Below are positions 20,501-30,475 of a stretch of 36,218 nt of DNA, one piece after another (position 1 is the stretch's first letter; every line of letters begins with the position of its first letter). The notes beneath the pieces are model-generated. The model did not search any database. It was not told the origin of the DNA and saw only the letters and a list, made by a program, of their open reading frames with translations. The stretch is from Nemertoderma westbladi (taxonomy: Eukaryota; Xenacoelomorpha; Nemertodermatida; Nemertodermatidae). Position numbers and translations under genes: made by a program. The stretch is from contig JAUCBJ010001035.1 of NCBI GenBank assembly GCA_032718475.1, positions 1-36,218 on the forward strand, written 5' to 3'.

Positions 20501-23500
20501 GGGAGCCCAGTGAAGGAGGCGGTTGTTGGGGAGCGGTTTGGAATGGCTTGGGTAGGGAGCCCAGTGAAGGAGGCGGTTGTTGGGGAGCGGTTTGGAATGG
20601 CTTGGGTAGGGAGCCCAATGTGAAGGAGGCAGTTGTTGGGGAACGGTTTGGAATGGCTTGGGGAGGGAGCCCAGTGAAGAAGGCGGTTGTTGAGGAGCGG
20701 ATTGGAATGGCTTGGGTAGTGAGCCCAGTGAAGGTGGCGGTTGTTGGAGAGCGATTTGGAATGGCTTGGGTAGGGAGCCCAGTGAAGGAGGCAGTTGTTG
20801 GGGAGCGATTTGGAAAGGCTTGGGGAGGGAGCCCAGTGAAGGAGGCGGTTGTTGGGGAGCGGTTTGGAATGGCTTGGGTAGGGAGCCCAGTGAAGGAGGT
20901 TGTTGGGGAGCGGTTTGGAATGGCTTGGGTAGGGAGCCCAGTGGAGGAGGCAGTTGTTGGGGAGCGGTTTGGAATGGCTTGGGGAGGGAGCCCAGTGAAG
21001 GAGGCGGTTGTTGGGGAGCGGTTTGGAATGGCTTGGGTAGGGAGCCCAGTGAAGGAGGCGGTTGTTGGGGAGCAGCTTGGAATGGCTTGGGGAGGGAACC
21101 CAGTGAAGGAAGCGGTTGTTGGGGAGCGGTTTAGAATGGCTTGGGTAGGGAGCTCAGTGAAGGAGGCGGCGGCTGTTAGGGAGCGGTTTGGAATGGCTTG
21201 GGTAGGGAGCCCAGTAAAGGAGGCGGTTGTTGGGGAGCGGTTTGGAATGGCTTGGGTAGGGAGCCCAGTGAAGGAGGCAGTTGTTGGGGAGCGGTTTGGA
21301 ATGGCTTGGGTAGGGAGCCCAGTGTGAAGGAGGCAGTTGTTGGGGAGCGGTTTGGAATGGCTTGGGGAGGGAGCCCAGTGAAGGAGGCGGTTGTTGGGGA
21401 GCGGTTTGGAATGGCTTGGGTAGGGAGCCCAGTGAAGGAGGTTGTTGGGGATCGGTTTGGAATGGCTTGGGTAGGGAGCCCAATGTGAAGGAGGCAGTTG
21501 TTGGGGAGCGGTTTGGAATGGCTTGGGGAGGGAGCCCAGTAAAGGAGGCAGTTGTTGGGGAGCGGTTTGGAATGGCTTGGGTAGGGAGCCCAATGTGAAG
21601 GAGGCAGTTGTTGGGGAGCGGTTTGGAATGGCTTGGGGAGGGAGCCCAGTGAAGGAGGCGGTTGTTGGGGAGCGGTTTGGAATGGCTTGGGTAGGGAGCC
21701 CAGTAAAGGAGGCAGTTGTTGGGGAGCGGTTTGGAATGGCTTGGGTAGGGAGCCCAATGTGAAGGAGGCAGTTGTTGGGGAGCGGTTTGGAATGGCTTGG
21801 GGAGGGAGCCCAGTGAAGGAGGCGGTTGTTGGGGAGCGGTTTGGAATGGCTTGGGTAGGGAGCCCAATGTGAAGGAGGCAGTTGTTGGGGAGCGGTTTGG
21901 AATGGCTTGGGGAGGGAGCCCAGTGAAGAAGGCGGTTGTTGAGGAGCGGATTGGAATGGCTTGGTTAGGGAGCCCAGTGAAGGAGGCGGTTGTTGGGGAG
22001 CGGTTTGGAATGGCTTGGGTAGGGAGCATAGTGAAGGAGGCTGTTGTTGGGGAGCGGTTTGGAATGGCTTGGGTAGGGAGCCCAGTAAAGGGGGCGGTTG
22101 TTGGGGGGCGGTTTGGAATGGCTTGGGGAGGGAGCCCAGTGAAGGAGGCGGTTGTTGGGGAGCGGTTTGGAATGGCTTGGGTAGGGAGCCCAGTGAAGGA
22201 GGCAGTTGTTGGGGATCGGTTTGGAATGGCTTGGGGAGGGAGCCCAGTGAAGAAGGCGGTTGTTGAGGAGCGGATTGGAATGGCTTGGGTAGGGAGCCCA
22301 ATGTGAAGGAGGCAGTTGTTGGGGATCGGTTTGGAATGGCTTGGGGAGGGAGCCCAGTGAAGAAGGCGGTTGTTGGGGAGCGGATTGGAATGGCTTGGGT
22401 AGGGAGCCCAATGAAGGAGGCGGTTGTTGGGGAGCGGTTTGGAATGGCTTGGGTAGGGAGCCCAGTGAAGGAGGCGGTTGTTGGGGAGCGGTTTGGAATG
22501 GCTTGGGTAGGGAGCCCAATGTGAAGGGGGCAGTTGTTGGGGAACGGTTTGGAATGGCTTGGGGAGGGAGCCCAGTGAAGGAGGTTGTTGGGGAGCGGTT
22601 TGGAATGGCTTGGGTAGGGAGCCCAGTGGAGGAGGCAGTTGTTGGGGAGCGATTTGGAAAGGCTTGGGGAGGGAGCCCAGTGAAGAAGGCGGTTGTTGGG
22701 GAGCGGTTTGGAATGGCTTGGGTAGGGAGCCCAGTGAAGGAGGTTGTTGGGGAGCGGTTTGGAATGGCTTGGGTAGGGAGCCCAGTGGAGGAGGCAGTTG
22801 TTGGGGAGCGGTTTGGAATGGCTTGGGGAGGGAGCCCAGTGAAGGAGGCGGTTGTTGGGGAGCGGTTTGGAATGGCTTGGGTAGGGAGCCCAATGTGAAG
22901 GAGGTAGTTGTTGGGGAACGGTTTGGAATGGCTTGGGGAGGGAGCCCAGTGAAGGAGGCAGTTGTTGGGGAGCGGTTTGGAATGGCTTGGATAGGGAGCC
23001 CAATGTGAAGGATGCAGTTGTTGGAGAGCGGTTTGGAATGGCTTGGGTAGGGAGCCCAGTAAAGGAGGCAGTTGTTGGGGAGCGGTTTGGAATGGCTTGC
23101 GTAGGGAGCCCAGTGAAGAAGGCGGTTGTTGAGGAGCGGATTGGAATGGCTTGGGTAGGGAGCCCAGTGAAGGAGGCGGTTGTTGGGGAGCGATTTGGAA
23201 TGGCTTGGGGGAGGGAACCCAGTGAAGGAGGCAGTTGTTTGAGAGCGGTTTGGAATGGCTTGGGTAGGGAGCCCAGTGAAGGAGGCGGTTGTTGGGGAGC
23301 GGCTTGGAATGGCTTGGGGAGGGAACCCAGTGAAGGAGGCGGTTGTTGGGGAGCGGTTTGGAATGGCTTGGGTAGGGAGCTCAGTGAAGGAGGCGGCGGT
23401 TGTTAGGGAGCGGTTTGGAATGGCTTGGGTAGGGAGCCCAGTAAAGGAGGCGGTTGTTGGGGAGCGGTTTGGAATGGCTTGGGTAGGGAGCCCAGTGAAG

Positions 23501-26500
23501 GAGGCAGTTGTTGGGGAGCGGTTTGGAATGGCTTGGGTAGGGAGCCCAGTGTGAAGGAGGCAGTTGTTGGGGAGCGGTTTGGAATGGCTTGGGGAGGGAG
23601 CCCAGTGAAGGAGGCGGTTGTTGGGGAGCGGTTTGGAATGGCTTGGGTAGGGAGCCCAGTGAAGGAGGTTGTTGGGGATCGGTTTGGAATGGCTTGGGTA
23701 GGGAGCCCAGTGTGAAGGAGGCAGTTGTTGGGGAGCGGTTTGGAATGGCTTGGGGAGGGAACCCAGTGAAGGAAGCGGTTGTTGGGGAGCGGTTTGGAAT
23801 GGCTTGGGGAGGGAACCCAGTGAAGGAGGCGGTTGTTGGGGAGCGGTTTGGAATTGCTTGGGTAGGGAGCCCAGTAAAGGAGGCAGTTGTTGGGGAGCGG
23901 TTTGGAATGGCTTGGGTAGGGAGCCCAATGTGAAGGAGGCAGTTGTTGGGGAGCGGTTTGGAATGGCTTGGGGAGGGAGCCCAGTGAAGGAGGCGGTTGT
24001 TGGGGAGCGGTTTGGAATGGCTTGGGTAGGGAGCCCAGTAAAGGAGGCAGTTGTTGGGGAGCGGTTTGGAATGGCTTGGGTAGGGAGCCCAATGTGAAGG
24101 AGGCAGTTGTTGGGGAGCGGTTTGGAATGGCTTGGGGAGGGAGCCCAGTGAAGGAGGCGGTTGTTGGGGAGCGGTTTGGAATGGCTTGGGTAGGGAGCCC
24201 AGTAAAGGAGGCAGTTGTTGGGGAGCGGTTTGGAATGGCTTGGGTAGGGAGCCCAATGTGAAGGAGGCAGTTGTTGGGGAGCGGTTTGGAATGGCTTGGG
24301 GAGGGAGCCCAGTGAAGGAGGCGGTTGTTGGGGAGCGGTTTGGAATGGCTTGGGTAGGGAGCCCAATGTGAAGGAGGCAGTTGTTGGGGAGCGGTTTGGA
24401 ATGGCTTGGGGAGGGAGCATAGTGAAGGAGGCTGTTGTTGGGGAGCGGTTTGGAATGGCTTGGGTAGGGAGCCCAGTAAAGGGGGCGGTTGTTGGGGGGC
24501 GGTTTGGAATGGCTAGGGGAGGGAGCCCAGTGAAGAAGGCGGTTGTTGAGGAGCGGATTGGAATGGCTTGGGTAGGGAGCCCAGTGAAGGAGGCGGTTGT
24601 TGGGGAGCGGTTTGGAATGGCTTGGGTAGGGAGCCCAGTGAAGGAGGCGGTTGTTGGGGAGCGGTTTGGAATGGCTTGGGTAGGGAGCCCAATGTGAAGG
24701 GGGCAGTTGTTGGGGAACGGTTTGGAATGGCTTGGGGAGGGAGCCCAGTGAAGAAGGCGGTTGTTGAGGAGCGGATTGGAATGGCTTGGGTAGGGAGCCC
24801 AATGTGAAGGAGGCAGTTGTTGGGGAGCGATTTGGAATGGCTTGGGGAGGGAGCCCAGTGAAGAAGGCGGTTGTTGAGGAGCGGATTGGAATGGCTTGGG
24901 TAGTGAGCCCAGTGAAGGTGGCGGTTGTTGGAGAGCGATTTGGAATGGCTTGGGTAGGGAGCCCAGTGAAGGAGGCAGTTGTTGGGGAGCGATTTGGAAA
25001 GGCTTGGGGAGGGAGCCCAGTGAAGGAGGCGGTTGTTGGGGAGCGGTTTGGAATGGCTTGGGTAGGGAGCCCAGTGAAGGAGGCAGTTGTTGGAGAGCGA
25101 TTTGGAATGGCTTGGGTAGGGAGCCCAGTGAAGGAGGCAGTTGTTGGGGAGCGATTTGGAAAGGCTTGGGGAGGGAGCCCAGTGAAGGAGGCGGTTGTTG
25201 GGGAGCGGTTTGGAATGGCTTGGGTAGGGAGCCCAGTGAAGGAGGTTGTTGGGGAGCGGTTTGGAATGGCTTGGGTAGGGAGCCCAGTGGAGGAGGCAGT
25301 TGTTGGGGAGCGATTTGGAAAGGCTTGGGGAGGGAGCCCAGTGAAGGAGGCGGTTGTTGGGGAGCGGTTTGGAATGGCTTGGGTAGGGAGCCCAGTGAAG
25401 GAGGCAGTTGTTGGGGAGCGATTTGGAAAGGCTTGGGGAGGGAGCCCAGTGAAGGAGGCGGTTGTTGGGGAGCGGTTTGGAATGGCTTGGGTAGGGAGCC
25501 CAGTGAAGGAGGTTGTTGGGGAGCGGTTTGGAATGGCTTGGGTAGGGAGCCCAGTGGAGGAGGCAGTTGTTGGGGAGCGGTTTGGAATGGCTTGGGGAGG
25601 GAGCCCAGTGAAGGAGGCGGTTGTTGGGGAGCGGTTTGGAATGGCTTGGGTAGGGAGCCCAATGTGAAGGAGGCAGTTGTTGGGGAACGGTTTGGAATGG
25701 CTTGGGGAGGGAGCCCAGTGAAGGAGGCAGTTGTTGGGGAGCGGTTTGGAATGGCTTGGATAGGGAGCCCAATGTGAAGGATGCAGTTGTTGGAGAGCGG
25801 TTTGGAATGGCTTGCGTAGGGAGCCCAGTGAAGAAGGCGGTTGTTGAGGAGTGGATTGGAATGGCTTGGGTAGGGAGCCCAGTGAAGGAGGCGGTTGTTG
25901 GGGAGCGATTTGGAATGGCTTGGGGAGGGAACCCAGTGAAGGAGGCAGTTGTTTGAGAGCGGTTTGGAATGGCTTGGGTAGGGAGCCCAGTGAAGGAGGC
26001 GGTTGTTGGGGAGCGGCTTGGAATGGCTTGGGGAGGGAACCCAGTGAAGGAGGCGGTAGTTGGGGAGCGGTTTGGAATGGCTTGGGTAGGGAGCTCAGTG
26101 AAGGAAGCGGCGGTTGTTAGGGAGCGGTTTGGAATGGCTTGGGTAGGGAGCCCAGTAAAGGAGGCGGTTGTTGGGGAGCGGTTTGGAATGGCTTGGGTAG
26201 GGAGCCCAGTGAAGGAGGCAGTTGTTGGGGAGCGGTTTGGAATGGCTTGGGTAGGGAGCCCAGTGTGAAGGAGGCAGTTGTTGGGGAGCGGTTTGGAATG
26301 GCTTGGGGAGGGAGCCCAGTGAAGGAGGCGGTTGTTGGGGAGCGGTTTGGAATGGCTTGGATAGGGAGCCCAGTGAAGGAGGTTGTTGGGGATCGGTTTG
26401 GAATGGCTTGGGTAGGGAGCCCAGTGTGAAGGAGGCAGTTGTTGGGGAGCGGTTTGGAATGGCTTGGGGAGGGAACCCAGTGAAGGAAGCGGTTGTTGGG

Positions 26501-27070
26501 GAGCGGTTTGGAATGGCTTGGGGAGGGAACCCAGTGAAGGAGGCGGTTGTTGGGGAGCGGTTTGGAATGGCTTGGGTAGGGAGCCCAGTAAAGGAGGCAG
26601 TTGTTGGGGAGCGGTTTGGAATGGCTTGGGTAGGGAGCCCAGTGAAGGAGGTTGTTGGGGATCGGTTTGGAATGGCTTGGGTAGGGAGCCCAGTGTGAAG
26701 GAGGCAGTTGTTGGGGAGCGGTTTTGAATGGCTTGGGGAGGGAACCCAGTGAAGGAGGCGGTTGATGGGGAGCGGTTTGGAATGGCTTGGGGGGGGAACC
26801 CAGTGAAGGAGGCGGTTGGTGGGGAGCGGTTTGGAATGGCTTGGGTAGGGAGCCCAGTAAAGGAGGCGGTTGTTGGGGAGCGGTTTGGAATGGCTTGGGT
26901 AGGGAGCCCAGTGAAGGAGGCAGTTGTTGGGGAGCGGTTTGGAATGGCTTGGGGAGGGAGCCCAGTGAAGGAGGCGGTTGTTGGGGAGCGGTTTGGAATG
27001 GCTTGGGTAGGGAGCCCAGTGAAGGAGGTTGTTGGGGATCGGTTTGGAATGGCTTGGGTAGGTAGCCCAC
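17507..27070 (+). repeat. 54-bp minisatellite, about 176 units, in S6K intron 4
   Basis: The unit reads GAAGGAGGCAGTTGTTGGGG, then AGCGGTTTGGAATGGCTTGG, then GTAGGGAGCCCAGT. Length variants are 54 (CCCAGTGAAGG), 56 (CCCAATGTGAAGG), 48 (GGAGG directly followed by TTGTTGG) and 57 bp (extra GCG). The array begins about 105 bp after the exon 4 donor. Blocks of units are repeated: the rare marker TTGTTTGAGAGCGG occurs at about 19656, 20469, 23236 and 25950, and GAGCTCAGTGAAGGA[AG]GCGGCGG at about 21150, 23378 and 26092. On the + strand the unit translates VKEAVVGERFGMAWVGSP. On the minus strand no frame has a stop, giving proline-rich frames of up to 1628 codons. Those frames are a property of the unit and not evidence for a protein. 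Confidence 0.98.
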
Positions 27071-27102
27071 CCAGGCAGGTAATGATCCTAAATTCGTGTT
27101 TT

Positions 27103-27115
27103 GTGACGGGACGGA
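27103..27115 (+). repeat. GTGACGGGACGGA motif, first of seven
   Basis: It lies five bases inside the left terminal repeat. Further exact copies are at 27265-27277, 27462-27474, 28170-28182 and 28367-28379 (forward) and 28196-28208 and 29121-29133 (reverse). The pair at 28169-28209 forms a hairpin with perfect 15-bp arms and an 11-nt loop. Such motifs repeated inside an element are typical transposase binding sites; that role is inferred. Confidence 0.8.
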
Positions 27116-27671
27116 AATTCAGAAACATTATACCCCACAGTACCTGTCTAGTGATATGGAATAATATTATCATATATTAGTAGCACCCATTGATGCCTAG
27201 TTATAATGACCAGTATACAATTCCAAAGTTGCTTGCTATGTTGTCTAAAGTGAAAAACAAAAATGTGACGGGACGGAATCACAAAACATGAGTAATAATT
27301 TGTCAAAAGTTTAATTCAATATTCTTGTGAATTGTCTGACTCTAATCTTCTGTCCCTTTCTAATTTGAATAATAGCCATATACTTTATCCAAAAAGTAAA
27401 AATGATCCAAATTTCCTATCATATTCTTAAAAATATAGTCATTTAGAAAACATTTACTCGCGTGACGGGACGGAAAAAATGACAAGATGATAAAAGGCCA
27501 TCAATATTATTTATATTTTGTAGTTTTGATGTTTATTTAAAATTGAATTATTTATTTAGGTTAGCAATTTATTACTTTAGATAATTCAGCTGCTTTTATT
27601 GACGTGGTGCACAATTAAAAACCAATAAAGTAGCCAAGACCTATATAACACCCTCACCACTACACTACAGA

Positions 27672-27833
27672 ATCCACTTAGTGCTGTGAACTGAAACTAT
27701 TTTCTTTGGGAACTGAAACTGGAACCTAAATAAACAGCCTCATTCAAACTGAAACTAGAACCGAAATTGAAACCATTTTTTGGGAAATCGGAACTATAAT
27801 TCTAATAAACAGGTCTATTCGAACTGAAACTTG
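27672..27833 (+). repeat. Diverged tandem duplication, about 75-80 bp
   Basis: Two copies share the order GAAACTATTTTCTTTGGGAA or GAAACCATTTTTTGGGAAAT, then GGAACTxxxAT/CTAAATAAACAG, then a TTC-AACTGAAAC ending. The GAAACTGxAACC text recurs throughout. It lies inside the TIR element. Confidence 0.5.
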
Positions 27834-28168
27834 TCAAATAATGTTTTAGTTCTTAACACTACCTCCGCCGCCACCAATAACAACAAAGTACAAACCTCCT
27901 GTGATCCAATGTTTATTACAAACAAACATAATGTAGGCCTACAAAATTTAATTTTATTTGGCCTACCTAGCTGTTGATTTTGCTGAGATATGTTGACATT
28001 CAAAAATTGATCCAGACATATGAACAGACATACAGATGGACAGGGTAAATATTTGCCGTACTAAAACAAAAACTGTATGTTAACTTCTATTACGTATCAC
28101 AGACGTCGTTGCTCCATTGACTAGTAAAATATATATAAGTAAAATAGGAATGCCACGAACTCGTCGCC

Positions 28169-28209
28169 CGTGACGGGACGGAAATAATATAAAATTCCGT
28201 CCCGTCACG
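28169..28209. repeat. Perfect 15-bp-arm hairpin of two opposed motif copies
   Basis: CGTGACGGGACGGAA (28169-28183) faces TTCCGTCCCGTCACG (28195-28209) around an 11-nt A/T loop. Confidence 0.85.
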
Positions 28210-28557
28210 AACATGTTATTCAGGGTCCAGTACAAAACTACTTAACCATTGAGGCTCTAACTTGCTGAATATATAGTACATATATATGTTGTCTCAGAAC
28301 TTTGTACAGTTTCATATAAATTAAGTCTTTCATAGAAATGTAGCATTAATAATAGTCAACGAAAAAGTGACGGGACGGAAAATTACGCTTTGTTTTATAA
28401 TTTACAACCATCTACAATGGCATTGTATCAAACAGTATACCCCACAATGGACAACTTACTAGTGTACTAAGTTAACATAACATTGAATTCAAATTATTAT
28501 CTTCAAGACTGGGATTTTCCAGAAAATATGATTCTAAGATAATTAATAATTAATAAT

Positions 28558-28852
28558 AATGCACCCAACACGTAGAGAATTATATTGGAGAAACGGTAGG
28601 GCCCCTCCGCGAAAGGATTGACAGACATAAGAACTCCGTGAGGCAAGGGAATAAAAGGAAGCTATAGGGGAGCACTACTTAGATAAACACCCGGGGAATA
28701 CTAATTACACCAACCCATTTACAGTACTAATTAAGCGCATATGTAAAGACTGGACAGAACGTAAATTAGCGGAGAAATTCTATATTAAAAGAGACAGACC
28801 AACACTCAACACCCAATACCTAAAAGAACACGATGCGGGGTTGGGGTGGTGA
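28558..28852 (+). pseudogene. Penelope-like element, GIY-YIG endonuclease C-terminus (frameshifted, truncated)
   Basis: Translation gives ENYIGETVGPLRERIDRHKN and continues to about 28659, where the frame shifts by one base. The second part starts AIGEHYLDKHPGN and ends ERKLAEKFYIKRDRPTLNTQ then YLKEHDAGLGW and a TGA at 28850. YIGETxxPLRERIxxH, the GEHYLxxH segment and the final E-F-I-LN pattern are the signature of the GIY-YIG endonuclease domain at the C-terminus of Penelope-like retroelement proteins, which nicks DNA for target-primed reverse transcription. The reverse transcriptase part is absent upstream, so the copy is 5'-truncated. It sits inside the TIR element in intron 4, on the same strand as S6K, and is inactive. 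Confidence 0.85.
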
Positions 28853-28890
28853 AAATTAACTTTTATACAGTAGTTCCAGTTCCAATTATC

Positions 28891-28907
28891 GGGGGGGGGG
28901 GGGGGGG
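28891..28907 (+). repeat. Poly-G run of 17
   Basis: Uninterrupted G run 38 bp after the stop of the Penelope-like fragment. Confidence 0.9.
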
Positions 28908-29020
28908 TAGGTGCAACCTAGATACCTACCGGTAGCAGTATTTTTGTCATTGGTGCAGTAGTTGTCAGTAGTATAATAGTTTCTAGTATCCTTACCGGTT
29001 AGACGCATAGTTGATTACTG

Positions 29021-29052
29021 CTTGATAAAGGCCTGTTGGCTGAAATATAGCA
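29021..29052 (+). ncRNA. Possible degenerate hammerhead-like fold 3' of the Penelope fragment
   Basis: The text CTTGATAAAGGCC-TGTT-GGCTGAAATATAGC resembles a hammerhead core (CUGAUGA, short stem II, GAAA) with core changes. Penelope-like elements are known to carry hammerhead ribozymes in their terminal repeats. Several core bases differ from consensus here, so activity is unlikely. Confidence 0.25.
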
Positions 29053-29311
29053 TTAGTATTATTATATACCGATTACGTGATATAGACCACATTCAACTTA
29101 TATAACCACGAAAATATGATTCCGTCCCGTCACGATAATTTCTTGAAATTCTCATCTTTCGAGTGGAATTTTTCAAAAACGGTACCAGTACTCGATTAAT
29201 CACTATCGAATCCATAAAATATAACAATGTGTTGCTACAAAAATAAACTCGGATATTTGTTAGCTCTTAAAAAAAATTGACCCCGGTGTTGACGAATTTA
29301 GGATCATTACC

Positions 29312-29480
29312 CCCAGTGAAGAAGGCGGTTGTTGAGGAGCGGTTTGGAATGGCTTGGGGAGGGAGCTCAGCGAAGGAGGAAGTTGGGGATCGGTTTGGAA
29401 TGGCTTGGAGAGGGAGCTCAGTGAAGGAGGTTGTTGTTGGGGAGTGGTTTGGAATGGCTTGGAGAGGGAGCTCAGAGAAG
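29312..29480 (+). repeat. Decayed right edge of the 54-bp minisatellite
   Basis: Three diverged units follow the TIR element (GAGCTCAG replaces GAGCCCAG, and the second unit has lost bases to GGAGGAAGTTGGGG). They continue the phase of the array left of the insertion: GTAGCCCA joined to GTGAAGAAGG restores a normal unit. The higher divergence is expected at an array edge. Confidence 0.85.
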
Positions 29481-29885
29481 GAGAAGGGTTTTCCTCGGGA
29501 GGGTCAACACCTTTGGGAGGCAGGGGACGGATTTGCTTTTAGGGCGTGCCGGCAGGGGCACTGCTGACAGCAAATTGCTTCCAAGGAAGGGTGGAGCGAG
29601 AAAACCCTGGAATCGTTCTTGGGTGGATCAAGGCTCGACTGTCAATAGCTCTAGTGCGGGTGGTAGGTCTGTGCCCCAGGGGAGGGCGACGGTCATGGCG
29701 GCTGTTTAGACTGAAGGATGATGAAGAACCGGAACAATGACTGCAATATCGAAAACCCAGTATCGTAATCAATTATTATTTGACTAATCATACTGCTGGT
29801 GCATTTATAATTAGATTTTATGAATAAATAGTTGATTCATTGCCATGAAAGCTGGACTTTCGGCTGAAATAAAGAATAGAATACT
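29481..29885 (+). pseudogene. Degenerate retrotransposon 3' end (reverse transcriptase ORF tail)
   Basis: The frame ending at 29740 closes with LGWIKARLSIALVRVVGLCP and RGGRR. A WIRxxLSFALLRxxxLCIRGSR-like string is, as I recall, a common C-terminal tail of reverse-transcriptase-type ORFs in invertebrate genomes. About 130 bp of 3' text follows, with an AATAAA (29868-29873) near its end and a GAATAGAATA tail. Just before it, GCTGGACTTTCGGCTGAAA resembles the hairpin seen after the Penelope fragment. The segment abuts the minisatellite. It is short and clearly non-functional; the exact clade is not determinable. Confidence 0.4.
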
Positions 29886-30231
29886 ATCAGTAAGATGTTT
29901 TATAAAAACCATCAAATTACTTACCACAATCAAATCATTGAGTCAGTTCCAACAAGGGTCCGAGCATCGAATCTGAGATACTCAACTCAATACCAACCAA
30001 AATCAACATCAAGACGTTGGAACATCTTTAGCACAAACTCTTCATAATCCAACCATCCCGCCTTCAATGTCTCTAGAATATAAATCGAATAAAAGTATAA
30101 CTTATTAATTAACCAAATTAGCATTGAAATTAAATTAAATAATAGGTAAGGTACCGGTGGCACGAAATACAATTCATACAAGAAGGATGGGTTAGGTAGG
30201 TATGGTAATAGGGTAGGCCTAGCCCAATCGT
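29886..30231. other. Intron 4 stretch without recognised feature
   Basis: AT-rich sequence. The minus-strand frame 29987-30238 has no recognisable domain and overlaps the MITE tip. Confidence 0.4.
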
Positions 30232-30475
30232 ATTTCACTACAAATATTACTTCTAATAGGCCTACTGCACTGAATCCAAAATGTGCTCATTGATACCTCA
30301 ATTATGGATTTAGTGGGGGTAGACACCTTCAAAGTTAGAGTAGAGTGATTATTATATTGAGATATTGCCGAAAATGTTTGGGTTGGCTTCAATGGTCACG
30401 ATTGAGGTTAAAATTTTGAGATGAGACACATTTTGGATTCAGTGCAGTAATTGTAAGTAATATTTGTAGTGAAAT
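30232..30475. mobile_element. 244-bp MITE with about 50-bp inverted repeats
   Basis: The left arm 30232-30285 and right arm 30427-30475 are reverse complements starting ATTTCACTACAAATATTACT and ending TGCACTGAATCCAAAATGTG, with one small insertion (AGGCC region) in the left arm. The 141-bp core is non-coding. No clear target duplication is visible at the borders. Confidence 0.75.

Larger units (their letters stand above)
27078..29311. mobile_element. 2.23-kb TIR element interrupting the minisatellite
   Basis: Perfect 20-bp inverted tips GGTAATGATCCTAAATTCGT lie at 27078-27097 and 29292-29311. The array text stops at CCCA (27067-27070) and resumes at CCCAGTGAAG (29312), consistent with insertion into a unit with a short CCCA duplication; seven bases (CCCAGGC with A) separate the left CCCA from the tip and remain unexplained. 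Inside are seven copies of GTGACGGGACGGA (five forward: 27103, 27265, 27462, 28170, 28367; two reverse: 28196, 29121), a poly-G run and a Penelope-like fragment. No transposase frame is seen, so it is non-autonomous. The superfamily is unknown. Confidence 0.75.

Noticed and set aside
18117-23003. 1628-codon reverse-strand frame (and those at 21154-25662, 24513-27173, 17528-20182) as giant proline-rich protein genes
   Set aside because: They are translations of the 54-bp minisatellite in three overlapping frames at once, they shift frame at 56-bp units, and they have no splice sites, domains or unique sequence.
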